A stretch of 64,000 bases of DNA, from the NCBI RefSeq assembly GCF_014712225.1, contig NZ_JACXBW010000011.1, positions 62,001 through 126,000 of the forward strand. Reading direction: 5' to 3'. The notes under the pieces are model-generated. The model was not told the origin of the DNA, did no database searches, and worked only from the letters and a program-made list of their open reading frames with translations. This stretch comes from Pseudarthrobacter sulfonivorans (lineage in GTDB: Bacteria; Actinomycetota; Actinomycetes; Actinomycetales; Micrococcaceae). Positions 45,448 to 54,095 of this stretch are shown here, in pieces. Positions within the stretch are counted from its first letter, which is position 1. Each line of letters opens with the position of its first letter. The position numbers were made by a program, and so were the translations under genes.

Positions 45448-46956
45448 TCAGACAGATTCCGAATAGGCCGGGCGGCGGTTATTGGTTGTGGAAGGCTCGA
45501 CGGCGGCAGGTGCCGCCGGTGCCGGACCTTCTGTCACCGCGTGCTTGGGTGCGTGGTGGCCGTATTCGGCCAGGTCCTCATCGATGTCCGCGACGTCGTC
45601 CACATGGACCGGGTCCTCGGCGGGCATGGGCTCCACGTGTTCTCCGGCGAAGACGCGGCGGGCGCGGTCTGCGTCCAGGGTGCGGTCCCACCAAGCGATG
45701 AAGAGGGTGGCGACGGCGTTGCCGGTGAAGTTGACCAGGGCGCGGCATTCGGACATGAACTTGTCGATGCCGAAGATGAGCATGATGCCTGCGGCCGGGA
45801 TGGTGCCGAGGGTGGTGAGGGTTGCGGTCAGGGCGATGAATCCGCCGCCGGCCACTCCGGCTGCGCCCTTGGAGGTGAGGAGCATGACGGCGATCAGGCC
45901 CAGCTGCTGGCCGATGCTCAGGTGGGTGTTGGTGGCCTGCGCGATGTAGAGGGCAGCGAGGGAGAGGTAGATCGCGGCGCCGTCGAGGTTGAAGCTGTAG
46001 CCGGTGGGGACCACCAGTCCTACGGTTTCCTTCTTGACGCCGGCGTGCTCGAGCTTGCGCATCAGGCCGGGCAGGGCGGGCTCCGCCGTGGAGGTGCCCA
46101 GGATGAGCATGTATTCCTCTTTGAGGTGGCGGATCATGGTGAAGATGTTCAGTTTCAGGAAGGCCATCACGGAACCGAGGACCACCACAACAAAGAGGAT
46201 CGAGGTGACGTAGAACAGTGCGATCAGCCCGCCCATGCTGGTCAGGGAGGACACCCCGTATTTGCCGACCGCGAAGGCCATCGCGCCGAAGGCCCCCAGC
46301 GGCGCTGCCTTCATGATGAACCCCAGAATCTTGAACATCACGCCGGTGAGTCGCTGCACCCCGTCCAGGACCGGGGCGCCCACCTTGCCCATGGCGTTCA
46401 GGGCGATGCCGAAGACGACGGCGATAAAGATGATCTGAAGGATGTCGCCCTCGACGAAGGGCCCCACAACGCTGTTGGGGATGATGTGGGTGAGGAACTG
46501 CCACCACTCCTGGTGCTGGCCGGCGTCGATGAGCTTGGCTGCAGAATCGGAGGCCTTGATGGTGCTGGCGTCCACGTTCATGCCCTCGCCAAGGCGGAAG
46601 ATATTGATGGCCACCAAGCCGAAGATCAGGGCGAAGATGGTGCCCACCTGGAAGTAGGTCAGGGCTTTCAGGCCCGTCATGCCGACTTTCTTCAGGTCGG
46701 CGACGCTGGCGATGCCGCCCACGATGGTCAGGAACACAATGGGCCCGATCAGCATCTTCATGGAGCTCACGAAGGTGGTGCCGATGGGTTCCATGGCGAT
46801 GCCGGCGGTCGGTGCGAGCCAGCCGACCAGGATGCCGACAACAATGGCTGTCAGTACCCAGAAGTAAAGCTGCCGGTACCAACGTGTTTTAGGGGCTTTC
46901 GCTGCCGGCTGTGTCGTGGCTGGGGCAGCCCGGCCCGTGGTGGTGCTGTGATCCAT
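45448..46956 (-). CDS. dctA: C4-dicarboxylate:cation symporter (DctA/DAACS family)
   Basis: Imports C4-dicarboxylates such as succinate, malate, fumarate or here perhaps tartrate, with protons or sodium. 502 residues with eight or so hydrophobic segments, F-L-T-I-V-G-G-I-A in helix 3, and the family hallmarks S-T-A-E-P-A-L-P, G-Y-S-F-N-L-D-G-A-A-I-Y and N-F-T-G-N-A-V-A-T. A long polar C-terminal tail of about 75 residues (E-H-V-E-P-M-P-A-E-D) is rich in acidic residues. GAGG-type site before the ATG. Two structured repeats lie between it and the upstream dehydrogenase gene. Confidence 0.93.
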   Translation of the reverse strand: MDHSTTTGRAAPATTQPAAKAPKTRWYRQLYFWVLTAIVVGILVGWLAPTAGIAMEPIGTTFVSSMKMLIGPIVFLTIVGGIASVADLKKVGMTGLKALTYFQVGTIFALIFGLVAINIFRLGEGMNVDASTIKASDSAAKLIDAGQHQEWWQFLTHIIPNSVVGPFVEGDILQIIFIAVVFGIALNAMGKVGAPVLDGVQRLTGVMFKILGFIMKAAPLGAFGAMAFAVGKYGVSSLTSMGGLIALFYVTSILFVVVVLGSVMAFLKLNIFTMIRHLKEEYMLILGTSTAEPALPGLMRKLEHAGVKKETVGLVVPTGYSFNLDGAAIYLSLAALYIAQATNTHLSIGQQLGLIAVMLLTSKGAAGVAGGGFIALTATLTTLGTIPAAGIMLIFGIDKFMSECRALVNFTGNAVATLFIAWWDRTLDADRARRVFAGEHVEPMPAEDPVHVDDVADIDEDLAEYGHHAPKHAVTEGPAPAAPAAVEPSTTNNRRPAYSESV

Positions 46957-46991
46957 GATTCCTACCTCGTTGTGGAATGGCGCTGGAGGGC

Positions 46992-47047
46992 GCGGAGGTC
47001 CCTTCCCAACACTCGCAAGCTCGTGCCGGGGCCATCGGGACGCCGCT
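46992..47047 (-). repeat. Structured intergenic repeat, copy 1
   Basis: 56-base element beginning GCGGAGGTCCCTTCCCAACA, starting 36 bases upstream of the dctA start. It matches copy 2 at 51 of 56 positions. In this copy the inner stem is weakened by changes in the right arm (GTGCCGGG against GTGTTGGG). Confidence 0.8.
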
Positions 47048-47093
47048 GATAAGTAAGGGGGCGGAGCGTTCGACGGCGGCCGCGGGGCCGCCC

Positions 47094-47149
47094 GCGGAGG
47101 TCCCTTCCCAACACTTGCAAGCTCGTGTTGGGGTCCTCGGGACGCCGCT
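47094..47149 (-). repeat. Structured intergenic repeat, copy 2
   Basis: Second 56-base copy, starting exactly 102 bases after copy 1. Nested stems: GTCCC (47100-47104) with GGGAC (47139-47143), and inside it CCCAACAC (47107-47114) with GTGTTGGG (47125-47132). Resembles a REP-type element; lies 30 bases after the tartrate dehydrogenase stop. Confidence 0.85.
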
Positions 47150-47178
47150 TGGCGTGGGACCTCCGCGAAAAAGACTTG

Positions 47179-48276
47179 CTACACCGCGGCGGGTGCGAGC
47201 GTGAGTGCCTTGATGATTGCCTCGGTAACGTCGTCCGTCCTGGCGTCGCCGCCGACGTCCCGGGTCAGGTGGCCGGAGCCGGTGGCTGCCTCGATGGCGG
47301 CCTCAACCTGGCGAGCCTCCTCGTGCAGGCCGAAATGGTCCAGCATCAGGGCGGCGCTGGCGATGGCGCCGATCGGGTTGCTGATGCCCTGGCCGGCGAT
47401 GTCCGGAGCGGAGCCGTGGACCGGCTCAAACATGGACGGGAAGCGGCGCTCGGGGTTCAGGTTGGCGCTCGCCGCCAGGCCCAGGCTGCCGGCAAGTGCT
47501 GAGCCCAGGTCGGACAGGATGTCTGCGTTCAGGTTGGACGCGACCACCACCGACAGGTCCTCGGGCTTGAGGATGAACTTGGCGCTCATGGCATCCACCA
47601 GGACGCTTTCGGTCTGCACGTCCGGGTAATCCAGTGCCACGCGGTTGAAGACTTCGTCCCAGAGGACCATGCCGTACTGCTGGGCGTTGGACTTGGTGAC
47701 CGACGAGACCTTCTTCACCGTGCGGGTCCGGGCAAGGTCGAAGGCGAAGCGCATGATGCGCTCGCAGCCCTTCTCGGTGAACAGCGCGGTCTGCAGCGCC
47801 ACTTCGTTGCCGGGGCCGCGGCCGCTGAGGTTGCGACCGCCCAGGCCGGCGTACTCGCCTTCGCTGTTCTCGCGGACAACCACCCAGTCAAGCTCGGTGT
47901 TGTCTGCCTTCCGCAGCGGCGACTGGATGCCGGGCAGGAACTTCACGGGGCGGATGTTGGCCCACTGGTCGAAGTTCTGTGTAATGTTCAGGCGCAGGCC
48001 CCAGAGGCTGATGTGGTCCGGGACGTTTTCCCAGCCGACGGCGCCGAAGTAAATGGCGTCGAATTCCTTGAGCGCTTCCAGGCCCTTGGGGTCCATCATC
48101 TGGCCGGTCTTTTCGTAGTAGCCGCAGCCCCAGGGGAACTCGGTCCAGTCGAAAGCGAACTTGCCGTTGGAGTTCTCCGCAAGGGCCTCGAGAACGCGGC
48201 GGCCGGCGGAAACGACTTCCTTGCCCACGCCGTCTGCGGGGATGGATGCGATGCTGAATTTCTGGGTGGCGCTCAT
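47179..48276 (-). CDS. Tartrate dehydrogenase (isopropylmalate-dehydrogenase superfamily)
   Basis: NAD-dependent beta-decarboxylating dehydrogenase family; the tartrate branch oxidises tartrate to oxaloglycolate and can decarboxylate it to glycerate. 365 residues: I-P-A-D-G-V-G-K-E-V, D-A-I-Y-F-G-A-V-G-W, R-P-V-K-F-L-P-G, V-R-E-N-S-E-G-E-Y, V-T-K-S-N-A-Q-Q-Y-G and the NAD region E-P-V-H-G-S-A-P-D-I-A-G. Replacement of the usual leucine-biosynthesis pattern by W-G-L-R-L-N-I-T-Q supports the tartrate subgroup. Neighbouring DctA and glycerate kinase genes agree. D-malate dehydrogenase is an alternative. Confidence 0.88.
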   Translation of the reverse strand: MSATQKFSIASIPADGVGKEVVSAGRRVLEALAENSNGKFAFDWTEFPWGCGYYEKTGQMMDPKGLEALKEFDAIYFGAVGWENVPDHISLWGLRLNITQNFDQWANIRPVKFLPGIQSPLRKADNTELDWVVVRENSEGEYAGLGGRNLSGRGPGNEVALQTALFTEKGCERIMRFAFDLARTRTVKKVSSVTKSNAQQYGMVLWDEVFNRVALDYPDVQTESVLVDAMSAKFILKPEDLSVVVASNLNADILSDLGSALAGSLGLAASANLNPERRFPSMFEPVHGSAPDIAGQGISNPIGAIASAALMLDHFGLHEEARQVEAAIEAATGSGHLTRDVGGDARTDDVTEAIIKALTLAPAAV

Positions 48277-48387
48277 GTGCCTACCTCCTCGTTGAGTTTT
48301 TTACCAGCGGGCCTGTAATCCGGGTCACACTGTTCTTCCTCTTCAAGTAGACGGCCCGTGGGCAGGCAGCGTCCAAGACCAAGATCC

Positions 48388-48422
48388 GATCCGCTAGATA
48401 GGTTTTCCCTATCTAGCGGATC
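48388..48422. promoter_or_regulatory. Perfect 15-base inverted repeat, likely LysR-type operator
   Basis: GATCCGCTAGATAGG (48388-48402), TTTTC spacer, CCTATCTAGCGGATC (48408-48422). It sits about 110-145 bases upstream of the tartrate dehydrogenase start and contains an ATAGG-N5-CCTAT core matching the T-N11-A LysR box. There is no T-run after either arm, so a terminator is less likely. The rest of the 266-base gap has no gene. Confidence 0.7.
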
Positions 48423-48542
48423 CATCCACCGCTCCAACACCGCCCCCCTCGCCTCACAAGTTCGGCCAGGGAACCCTGCCAGCGTGGGCCCTGGCCCTTA
48501 TGAGCACTCAAAAGGGCCGTGTTGGAGCAACCGATGGGGAAG

Positions 48543-49427
48543 CTAGTCGACGTGCTCAGCCGCGACTTTCAGGAAGGCCTGCGCCGCGGGGGTCATGCCG
48601 TCCTTCCGACTCAGGATGGCCACATCGAGGTGGGACACCGGTTCGATCAGCAGCGTACGGAGCCCGGCTTTTTGTGCAGTGGGTGCCCAGGATGAGGGCA
48701 TCACCGCGTGCCCGACGCCGGCCAGCACCAGGGGCAGGATGGAGGTCCGGTGTGCCACTTCGACAACGATCTCCACCTGGACGCCGTGCGCCAGGGCGTC
48801 GTCGACCAGCCACCGCATCAGGGATCCGCGCTGGCTGGCAATCAGGCGGTGACCGCCCAGGTCTTCGCGCTGGATGGCCGGCCCGGGGCGGAAGGTGTCC
48901 GTTTGCGGGTTAACGATCAGGATGAGTGGCTGGCGTTCGAGATCCAGGACGTTGACGCCCGGCACCCTGATGGGCGTGGAGGATCCGGCCAGCCCGATTT
49001 CCGTGCTTCCGCTGCGGACCGATTCGATGACTTCTTCCGGGGTGAACGCAGCGCTGACGTTGAGCCGTACGGACGGGTGGACCCGGGTAAAGCCAGCAAT
49101 CATGGACGTCAGCGGTTCGATGCCGGGGGACGGCATGGTGATGATGTCGAGCTTTCCGCTGCGGACGCCCCGCAAGGCCTGAACAGCTGACTGTGCGGCG
49201 TCCAGGTCCCGCATGACCAAGCGGGCCGGCCCCACCAGTTCCTTGCCGGCCTCACTGAGCACAGCCCTGCGGCCGATGCGGTGAAAGAGCGGAACGCCCA
49301 GCTCCTTTTCCAGGCTGGCGATGGTCTGGGACAACGACGGCTGGGCGATCAGCAGGTGCTCCGCCGCCCGGTTGAATCCGTCATGGTCAACAACGGCCAG
49401 GAAATACTTCAGTTTCCGGGTGTCCAC
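48543..49427 (-). CDS. LysR-family transcriptional regulator
   Basis: 294 residues. N-terminal winged HTH: L-K-Y-F-L-A-V-V-D-H-D-G-F-N-R-A-A, Q-P-S-L-S-Q-T-I-A-S-L-E-K-E-L-G, then F-H-R-I-G-R. The rest is the two-lobed effector domain. Transcribed in the same direction as the tartrate operon and immediately upstream of it, with the inverted repeat at 48388 between. Probably activates the operon in response to tartrate or a related acid; inference. Confidence 0.94.
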   Translation of the reverse strand: MDTRKLKYFLAVVDHDGFNRAAEHLLIAQPSLSQTIASLEKELGVPLFHRIGRRAVLSEAGKELVGPARLVMRDLDAAQSAVQALRGVRSGKLDIITMPSPGIEPLTSMIAGFTRVHPSVRLNVSAAFTPEEVIESVRSGSTEIGLAGSSTPIRVPGVNVLDLERQPLILIVNPQTDTFRPGPAIQREDLGGHRLIASQRGSLMRWLVDDALAHGVQVEIVVEVAHRTSILPLVLAGVGHAVMPSSWAPTAQKAGLRTLLIEPVSHLDVAILSRKDGMTPAAQAFLKVAAEHVD

Positions 49428-49553
49428 GCCAAACAGCCTACGCGCAGCAAAGAAAAACCCCGTGCGCAGGAATGGCTGCGGCGAGTACAGTGTTGGAATC
49501 TGCAGCGACGATGCTCGCGCGCCACTTCATTCTTACTCCCTGAGGGAACACCC

Positions 49554-51056
49554 ATGTCTACAGAAGTCTCTTCGAACGCCTCCGGCCAGCCGGGCCCGCC
49601 CGGCAAATCCGGCCAAACCCGCCAGGCATCGGCGTCGAAGTCCTCCGCACCGGAGAAACTGTCCCGGGAGTCGGTGACCATCATCGCCACCCTGCTGGTG
49701 GCGACCTTCGTGGTGATCCTGAACGAGACCATCATGAACGTTGCCCTGCAGCGGCTGATGGTCGACCTCGGCGTGGACGCGCCTACTGTGCAGTGGCTCT
49801 CCACCGGCTTTATGCTCACCATGGCCGTAGTCATCCCCACCACTGGGTTCATCCTCCAAAGCCTCTCCACCCGTGCCGTCTTTATGCTGGCCATGGGTCT
49901 TTTCGCCGGCGGCACCGCGCTGGCAGCCGTCGCGCCGGGCTTTGAGATCCTCCTCCTGGCACGCATCATCCAGGCCGGCGGCACGGCCATCATGCTGCCG
50001 CTGCTGATGACCACCATCCTCACGCTGGTCCCGCTGGCCCGGCGCGGTGCCGTCATGGGGAACGTCAGCATCGCGATCTCCGTGGCACCGGCCATGGGGC
50101 CCACCGTCTCCGGGCTGATCCTGGAGCACTTCACATGGCGTTTCATGTTTGTCTTTGTCCTTCCGGTGGCACTGGCTGCCCTGGCCATCGGTGCGAAGTA
50201 CCTGACGAACGTCGGTGAAACCGAGAAGACCAAGCTCGACTTCCTCTCGGTACTTCTGACTGTTCCCGCCTTCGGCGGCCTGGTGTACGGCCTGAGCCAG
50301 ATCGGCGGCGGTCACGGCGGCCAGAGCGGTCCGAGCACGGCCGCCATTGCCGCGCTGGTTATCGGCGTAGCCAGCCTGGCTGTCTTTGTGCTCCGCCAGC
50401 TCAGGCTGCAGAAGGCGGATGCCCCGCTGCTGGATCTGCGCGCGTTCAACTTCCGCATGTTCACGGTGTCCGTGCTGCTGATGGTGGTGGCCATGATGGC
50501 GCTGTTCGGCGCAGTGATCCTGCTGCCGCTCTACCTGCAGGAAATCCGCGGCCTGGGGTCGCTGGAGACCGGCCTCGCGCTGCTGCCGGGCGGCCTGGCG
50601 ATGGGCCTGCTGGGCCCGTTCATCGGGCGGCTGTTCGACAAAGTGGGCCCGTTGCCGCTCACCGTGACGGGCTCGGTCCTGATGGTGGTGACCCTGTGGC
50701 AGTTCTCCATGCTCGACGCCGACACTCCGGTGTGGTGGATCGTCACCCTTCACGTGGGGCTGAGCTTCGGCCTGGCGCTGCTGTTCACGCCCGCGTTCAC
50801 CACCGGCCTGAACCCGTTGCCCCCGCACCTGTACTCCCACGGCTCGGCCATCATGAGCACCTCGCAGCAGGTTGCCGGTGCTGCCGGCACGGCACTGCTG
50901 GTATCCATCTTTGCGGTGGTGTCGGCGTCGTCCGGGCTGGTGGCGGGCATGAGTGCCGCCTTCCTGACGGCAACCGTCATAGCCCTTGCCGCCGTCGTGC
51001 TTTCCGCGATGATGCGCAAAACAGAAGGTGCCGCCCCGGGCCACGGCGGCCACTAA
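49554..51056 (+). CDS. MFS multidrug exporter, DHA2 (EmrB/QacA) family
   Basis: Proton-driven efflux protein, 500 residues with about 14 hydrophobic segments. Seen: L-N-E-T-I-M-N-V-A-L in helix 1, W-L-S-T-G-F-M-L-T in helix 2, R-I-I-Q-A-G-G-T-A-I-M-L-P and the antiporter-type motif P-A-M-G-P-T-V-S-G-L-I-L. A polar Ser/Gly/Pro-rich N-terminal tail of 38 residues is cytoplasmic. ATG 49554 has TGAGGGA upstream; the frame is open another 91 codons across the LysR promoter, which is not counted. Substrate unknown. Confidence 0.92.
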   Translation: MSTEVSSNASGQPGPPGKSGQTRQASASKSSAPEKLSRESVTIIATLLVATFVVILNETIMNVALQRLMVDLGVDAPTVQWLSTGFMLTMAVVIPTTGFILQSLSTRAVFMLAMGLFAGGTALAAVAPGFEILLLARIIQAGGTAIMLPLLMTTILTLVPLARRGAVMGNVSIAISVAPAMGPTVSGLILEHFTWRFMFVFVLPVALAALAIGAKYLTNVGETEKTKLDFLSVLLTVPAFGGLVYGLSQIGGGHGGQSGPSTAAIAALVIGVASLAVFVLRQLRLQKADAPLLDLRAFNFRMFTVSVLLMVVAMMALFGAVILLPLYLQEIRGLGSLETGLALLPGGLAMGLLGPFIGRLFDKVGPLPLTVTGSVLMVVTLWQFSMLDADTPVWWIVTLHVGLSFGLALLFTPAFTTGLNPLPPHLYSHGSAIMSTSQQVAGAAGTALLVSIFAVVSASSGLVAGMSAAFLTATVIALAAVVLSAMMRKTEGAAPGHGGH

Positions 51057-51065
51057 CCCAACTAA

Positions 51066-51113
51066 GTAGCAGCACATGTCGTTTTGAGCGCTCAAAACGA
51101 CACCTACTGCTAC
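51066..51113. terminator. Large nested palindrome between convergent genes
   Basis: Half-site TGTCGTTTTGAGC (51077-51089) is followed directly by its perfect reverse complement (51090-51102), a 26-base palindrome. An outer GTAGCAG (51066-51072) pairs with CTGCTAC (51107-51113) after 4-base spacers on each side. The right outer arm includes the hydrolase stop codon. Probably a bidirectional terminator, possibly a dispersed repeat. Confidence 0.7.
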
Positions 51114-52237
51114 CTACCTGGGGTAAGCTCCCGCAGCCAGCCGGCCACCGAGTCTTCCCAAAGCCCCGGCCAGCTGTTCCACTCCTGGGTGTGCCGGCTG
51201 GCCGGAATCCTGACCAGACGCACGTGGTCAGGGAAGCGGGCGGTGAAGGCCTCGCTGACACGGATTGGCGTGCTGGCGTCGCCGCCGCCATGAAGGATGA
51301 TCACGGGAACCGACGGCGCCACCTCGGTAAACGCCAGGGCTCCGAGGTCCAGCGGCTGATGCAATCCGGCGAACCGGTGCAGGGGACCGCCGAGGACGCG
51401 CGACGCTCCCCGTGCCAGAGCAGACGGCAGCCGTGCTGATGCCATGTTGGAAAGCAGTGTCTGGTGCCAGTCGAGGACCGGCGCGGTGAGTACCAGCCCT
51501 GTGATCAGATGCCGGTGTTTGGAGGTGTGCGCCGCGGCCAGCGCCATGCTTGCGCCCATCGACCAGCCCGACAGGATGACGGAAGTAGCTCCGTGCCGCG
51601 CCGCAAAGGCCAGGGCTGCTTCGACGTCCGTCAACTCGCTGACGCCAAGGTGGTGTTTGCCGTCTGCCGTCGGGGGAGCGTCACCGTCTCCGCGGAAGGA
51701 GATGAGCAGCTGGGTGAGCCCGTGGCGATGGAAGAACGGTGCCGTGCGAAGCCCTGTTGCCCGGCGTCCGCCGAGGCCATGGATGTGGATTACCCAGCAC
51801 GTTTGGTCGGCGCCTGGAACGAGCCATGCTGGAGCGGGCCCTGGCAAGGTGACGTCCTCGAAAGGGAGGCCGGCCTCTTCGGGGTCCGGGTAGACGTACC
51901 CGGACCAGTACCCCGAAGTGTCCGGCGCAAGCCGGCCTGCGTAGATGGCCTCCAACCGGCGGGTGACTGTTCTCGCCTTCGCGTCGGTGGACAACACCTG
52001 ACCGATCCGGGCGTGGCCACTTCGATTGCCCCAGTAGAGGCTAAAGACGCCGCGGGCCAGTGTGTCCCGGTTGGCGCGGAGGGTCACCGTGCCGGCACCG
52101 GAATCGACGATCCTGATGCGTTCACGACGCCGGCCCACCGGGGTGACCAGGGTTTTCGCGATGTGAAGGGTCACCCAGGCCGCCAGGGAGGCCACGGCGG
52201 CTGCGCCACCGATGATGACCAGCCGACGCGGGGTCAC
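51110..52237 (-). CDS. Membrane-anchored alpha/beta hydrolase
   Basis: 375 residues from GTG 52237. One N-terminal helix (V-I-I-G-G-A-A-A-V-A-S-L-A-A-W) anchors a hydrolase domain with I-H-G-L-G-G-R (oxyanion), nucleophile G-W-S-M-G-A-S, and H-G-G-G-D-A-S-T-P and C-terminal S-R-H-T-Q-E-W for acid and base. The frame is open further upstream, but that portion lies on top of the next hydrolase gene and is atypical. Substrate unknown; not closely similar to the three hydrolases upstream. Confidence 0.82.
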   Translation of the reverse strand: MTPRRLVIIGGAAAVASLAAWVTLHIAKTLVTPVGRRRERIRIVDSGAGTVTLRANRDTLARGVFSLYWGNRSGHARIGQVLSTDAKARTVTRRLEAIYAGRLAPDTSGYWSGYVYPDPEEAGLPFEDVTLPGPAPAWLVPGADQTCWVIHIHGLGGRRATGLRTAPFFHRHGLTQLLISFRGDGDAPPTADGKHHLGVSELTDVEAALAFAARHGATSVILSGWSMGASMALAAAHTSKHRHLITGLVLTAPVLDWHQTLLSNMASARLPSALARGASRVLGGPLHRFAGLHQPLDLGALAFTEVAPSVPVIILHGGGDASTPIRVSEAFTARFPDHVRLVRIPASRHTQEWNSWPGLWEDSVAGWLRELTPGR

Positions 52238-52301
52238 TTTTCGCCCAATAAGGGGACCGGAAGGGACATCGACTGACCCCGCGTTGCTTTGGGTGGGTCG
52301 G

Positions 52302-53135
52302 CTAACCGGCGAAGAAGTCGCTGAGTTCGGTGATGAGCTTGTCCGGCGCCTTGATGACGCCGTCGTGGCCGAAGCCCGGCAGGATGGTGTAGCTGGAACC
52401 GGACAGGACGTCGTGGATCTGGCCGCACGCCACGCCGAAGTAGGCCGGGCTCTTTTCGCCCACCACAATGAGGGTCTCCAAGGGCAGCTCCAGGAACGGC
52501 TCGGCCGGCATGTCCGCGGCGATGATTGCCTTGATTTCCCGGACGCCCGTGCGCATCATGTCCCGCATCTGCTTACCGAGGTGTGTGCCCGCCGTGAGCT
52601 TGTTGGCGATGGTGAGCATGGAGAGCGGCATCCGGGAGAAGGCGCCGCCGGTTTCCAGCCCCTTGGTGAGAACGGCCAGGGCGCGGTCGTCGTCGCCGGC
52701 GGCGGTGGCGCGCTCATATTCCGGTGTCCAGTCGGCCGTGACGCTGTGGTTCACGGACACGGCAGGGTCATAAACGGCCAAGCGCTCCACGGGAAGGGTC
52801 CGGGCAGCGTGCAGGGCCAGCGCGCCGCCGAAGCTGTGGCCAAACACGTCGGTGCTGGAGGTGTGTTTCATGACGGCGTCCAGGTCCCGGATGTCCGCAT
52901 CCAGGGTGTAGTCCAGAGCCTGCGGCGAGGAGGAACCCCGGCCGCGGCGGTTGAAGGTGTGCACCGGCCGGCCGAGGGCGGCGCTGAGTTTCTGGGCAAA
53001 CCTGGTGTAGTCGGCTGCAGTCACCATGGAAGCCGGAACCACAACCACGCCTGAGCCGGCGGACGCCAGTTCCGCACCCGTGGTGAAGAGCTCCAGGGTG
53101 CCGCCGTCGGGGGTCTTGATGTTCTCGCGCGTCAT
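52302..53135 (-). CDS. Alpha/beta hydrolase, tandem paralog 1
   Basis: 277 residues. Nucleophile elbow F-G-H-S-F-G-G (Ser101), R-R-G-R-G-S-S, acid candidate in I-V-V-G-E-K-S-P-A-Y, base His in G-F-G-H-D-G. The usual oxyanion H-G is replaced by P-A in V-V-P-A-S-M-V. Shares with the next two genes the blocks N/D-R-R-G-R, H-S-x-G-G, and S-P-A-Y-F/S-P-R-Y-Y. Substrate unknown, soluble. GCGAGAACAT at the start lacks a strong ribosome site. Confidence 0.87.
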   Translation of the reverse strand: MTRENIKTPDGGTLELFTTGAELASAGSGVVVVPASMVTAADYTRFAQKLSAALGRPVHTFNRRGRGSSSPQALDYTLDADIRDLDAVMKHTSSTDVFGHSFGGALALHAARTLPVERLAVYDPAVSVNHSVTADWTPEYERATAAGDDDRALAVLTKGLETGGAFSRMPLSMLTIANKLTAGTHLGKQMRDMMRTGVREIKAIIAADMPAEPFLELPLETLIVVGEKSPAYFGVACGQIHDVLSGSSYTILPGFGHDGVIKAPDKLITELSDFFAG

Positions 53136-53169
53136 GATCCGAGCCTAGCGGAGCAACCTGCGTAATGCC

Positions 53170-54033
53170 TTAGCCCTTGAAGTACTCGGCGAGGTCGGTG
53201 ACCAGTTCCTTCACCGCGGCCGGGATGGAACCGTGGTAGCCCTTGGGGGACAGCTCGAAGGTGCTGCCGGGGACTGCTGCGTGAAGGCGGCGGGCCGTGA
53301 CCTTGTAGTAGCGCGGGCTCTTGCCGCCCGCCATGAAATGTGTGTTGGCGGGCAGCACGGCAAAGTCCCGGGCATGCTCCGCCTCGTCGTAGGCGGCGCG
53401 CAGTTCACCCACGCCCGTGGGCATCAACTCCCGCGCCATTTTGTTGACCTTGGTGCGGGACACCAATGCCATGAGCCCGGCCAGGACGGGCTCAGGAATC
53501 TTGGACAAGGCCGTGGCCGGCTGCATTCCCTTTTTCAGGTGGGCCATGGCATGCCCCACTTTGCCGGCGTTGACGGCAGCTTCAAAGTCGTCCAGCCACG
53601 ACGTATCGATGCTGCCTTCGATGTTCACCGCGGCGTCGTAAACCGCCAGCTTGTCCGGCTCGTGCGGCGTTCCCGCGAACTCCTGCACTGCGTTTAGGGC
53701 CACCGCCCCGCCGAGGCTGTGGCCCAGCAGGTTGCGGGCGCCGGTGGCTTCCATGATGGTGCGGACGTCCGCGATTTCCGTGGCCATGGAGTAACCGGCC
53801 GGCTGTTCCGTGGACTTGCCGCGTCCACGCCGGTCGTAGACGTCAACGGCCCAGGCCTCGCCCAGGCCGCTGGCCAGTGCCACGGAGAACGGCCGGTAAA
53901 TGAGCGCGGTCAGGAAGGCCCCGCCGATCACCACCACCCGGCGCTCTCCCGGCGCATCCTCGGTGCCGTAACTGTACAAAGCCAGCGTGCCGCCGTCGTG
54001 CGTGGGGACTTCCTGCTCTTTCACGGTTCCCAT
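53170..54033 (-). CDS. Alpha/beta hydrolase, tandem paralog 2
   Basis: 287 residues. Elbow L-G-H-S-L-G-G (Ser106), D-R-R-G-R-G-K-S, Y-D-A-A-V-N, G-G-K-S-P-R-Y-Y and base His in K-G-Y-H-G-S. The oxyanion strand is V-V-V-I-G-G-A-F. 34 bases separate it from paralog 1. Same unknown substrate class; the most diverged of the three by eye. Confidence 0.87.
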   Translation of the reverse strand: MGTVKEQEVPTHDGGTLALYSYGTEDAPGERRVVVIGGAFLTALIYRPFSVALASGLGEAWAVDVYDRRGRGKSTEQPAGYSMATEIADVRTIMEATGARNLLGHSLGGAVALNAVQEFAGTPHEPDKLAVYDAAVNIEGSIDTSWLDDFEAAVNAGKVGHAMAHLKKGMQPATALSKIPEPVLAGLMALVSRTKVNKMARELMPTGVGELRAAYDEAEHARDFAVLPANTHFMAGGKSPRYYKVTARRLHAAVPGSTFELSPKGYHGSIPAAVKELVTDLAEYFKG

Positions 54034-54095
54034 CCTAGGCGGGCGGCGCTGAGCCCGGCTGGGTCCCCGGCGGGTCCCGGCCGGCTACCGGCCGG

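Noticed and set aside
45241..47049. 602-codon plus-strand frame over dctA
   Set aside because: Gly/Asp/His-rich nonsense typical of a shadow frame; DctA is well supported on the minus strand.
46992..47149. Reading the two 56-bp repeats as ends of an insertion sequence
   Set aside because: They are direct, not inverted, and only about 46 bases lie between them, too little for a transposase.
48388..48422. Terminator of the LysR gene
   Set aside because: No T-run after either arm, and it lies more than 100 bases past the LysR stop in the promoter region of the next gene; an operator fits better.
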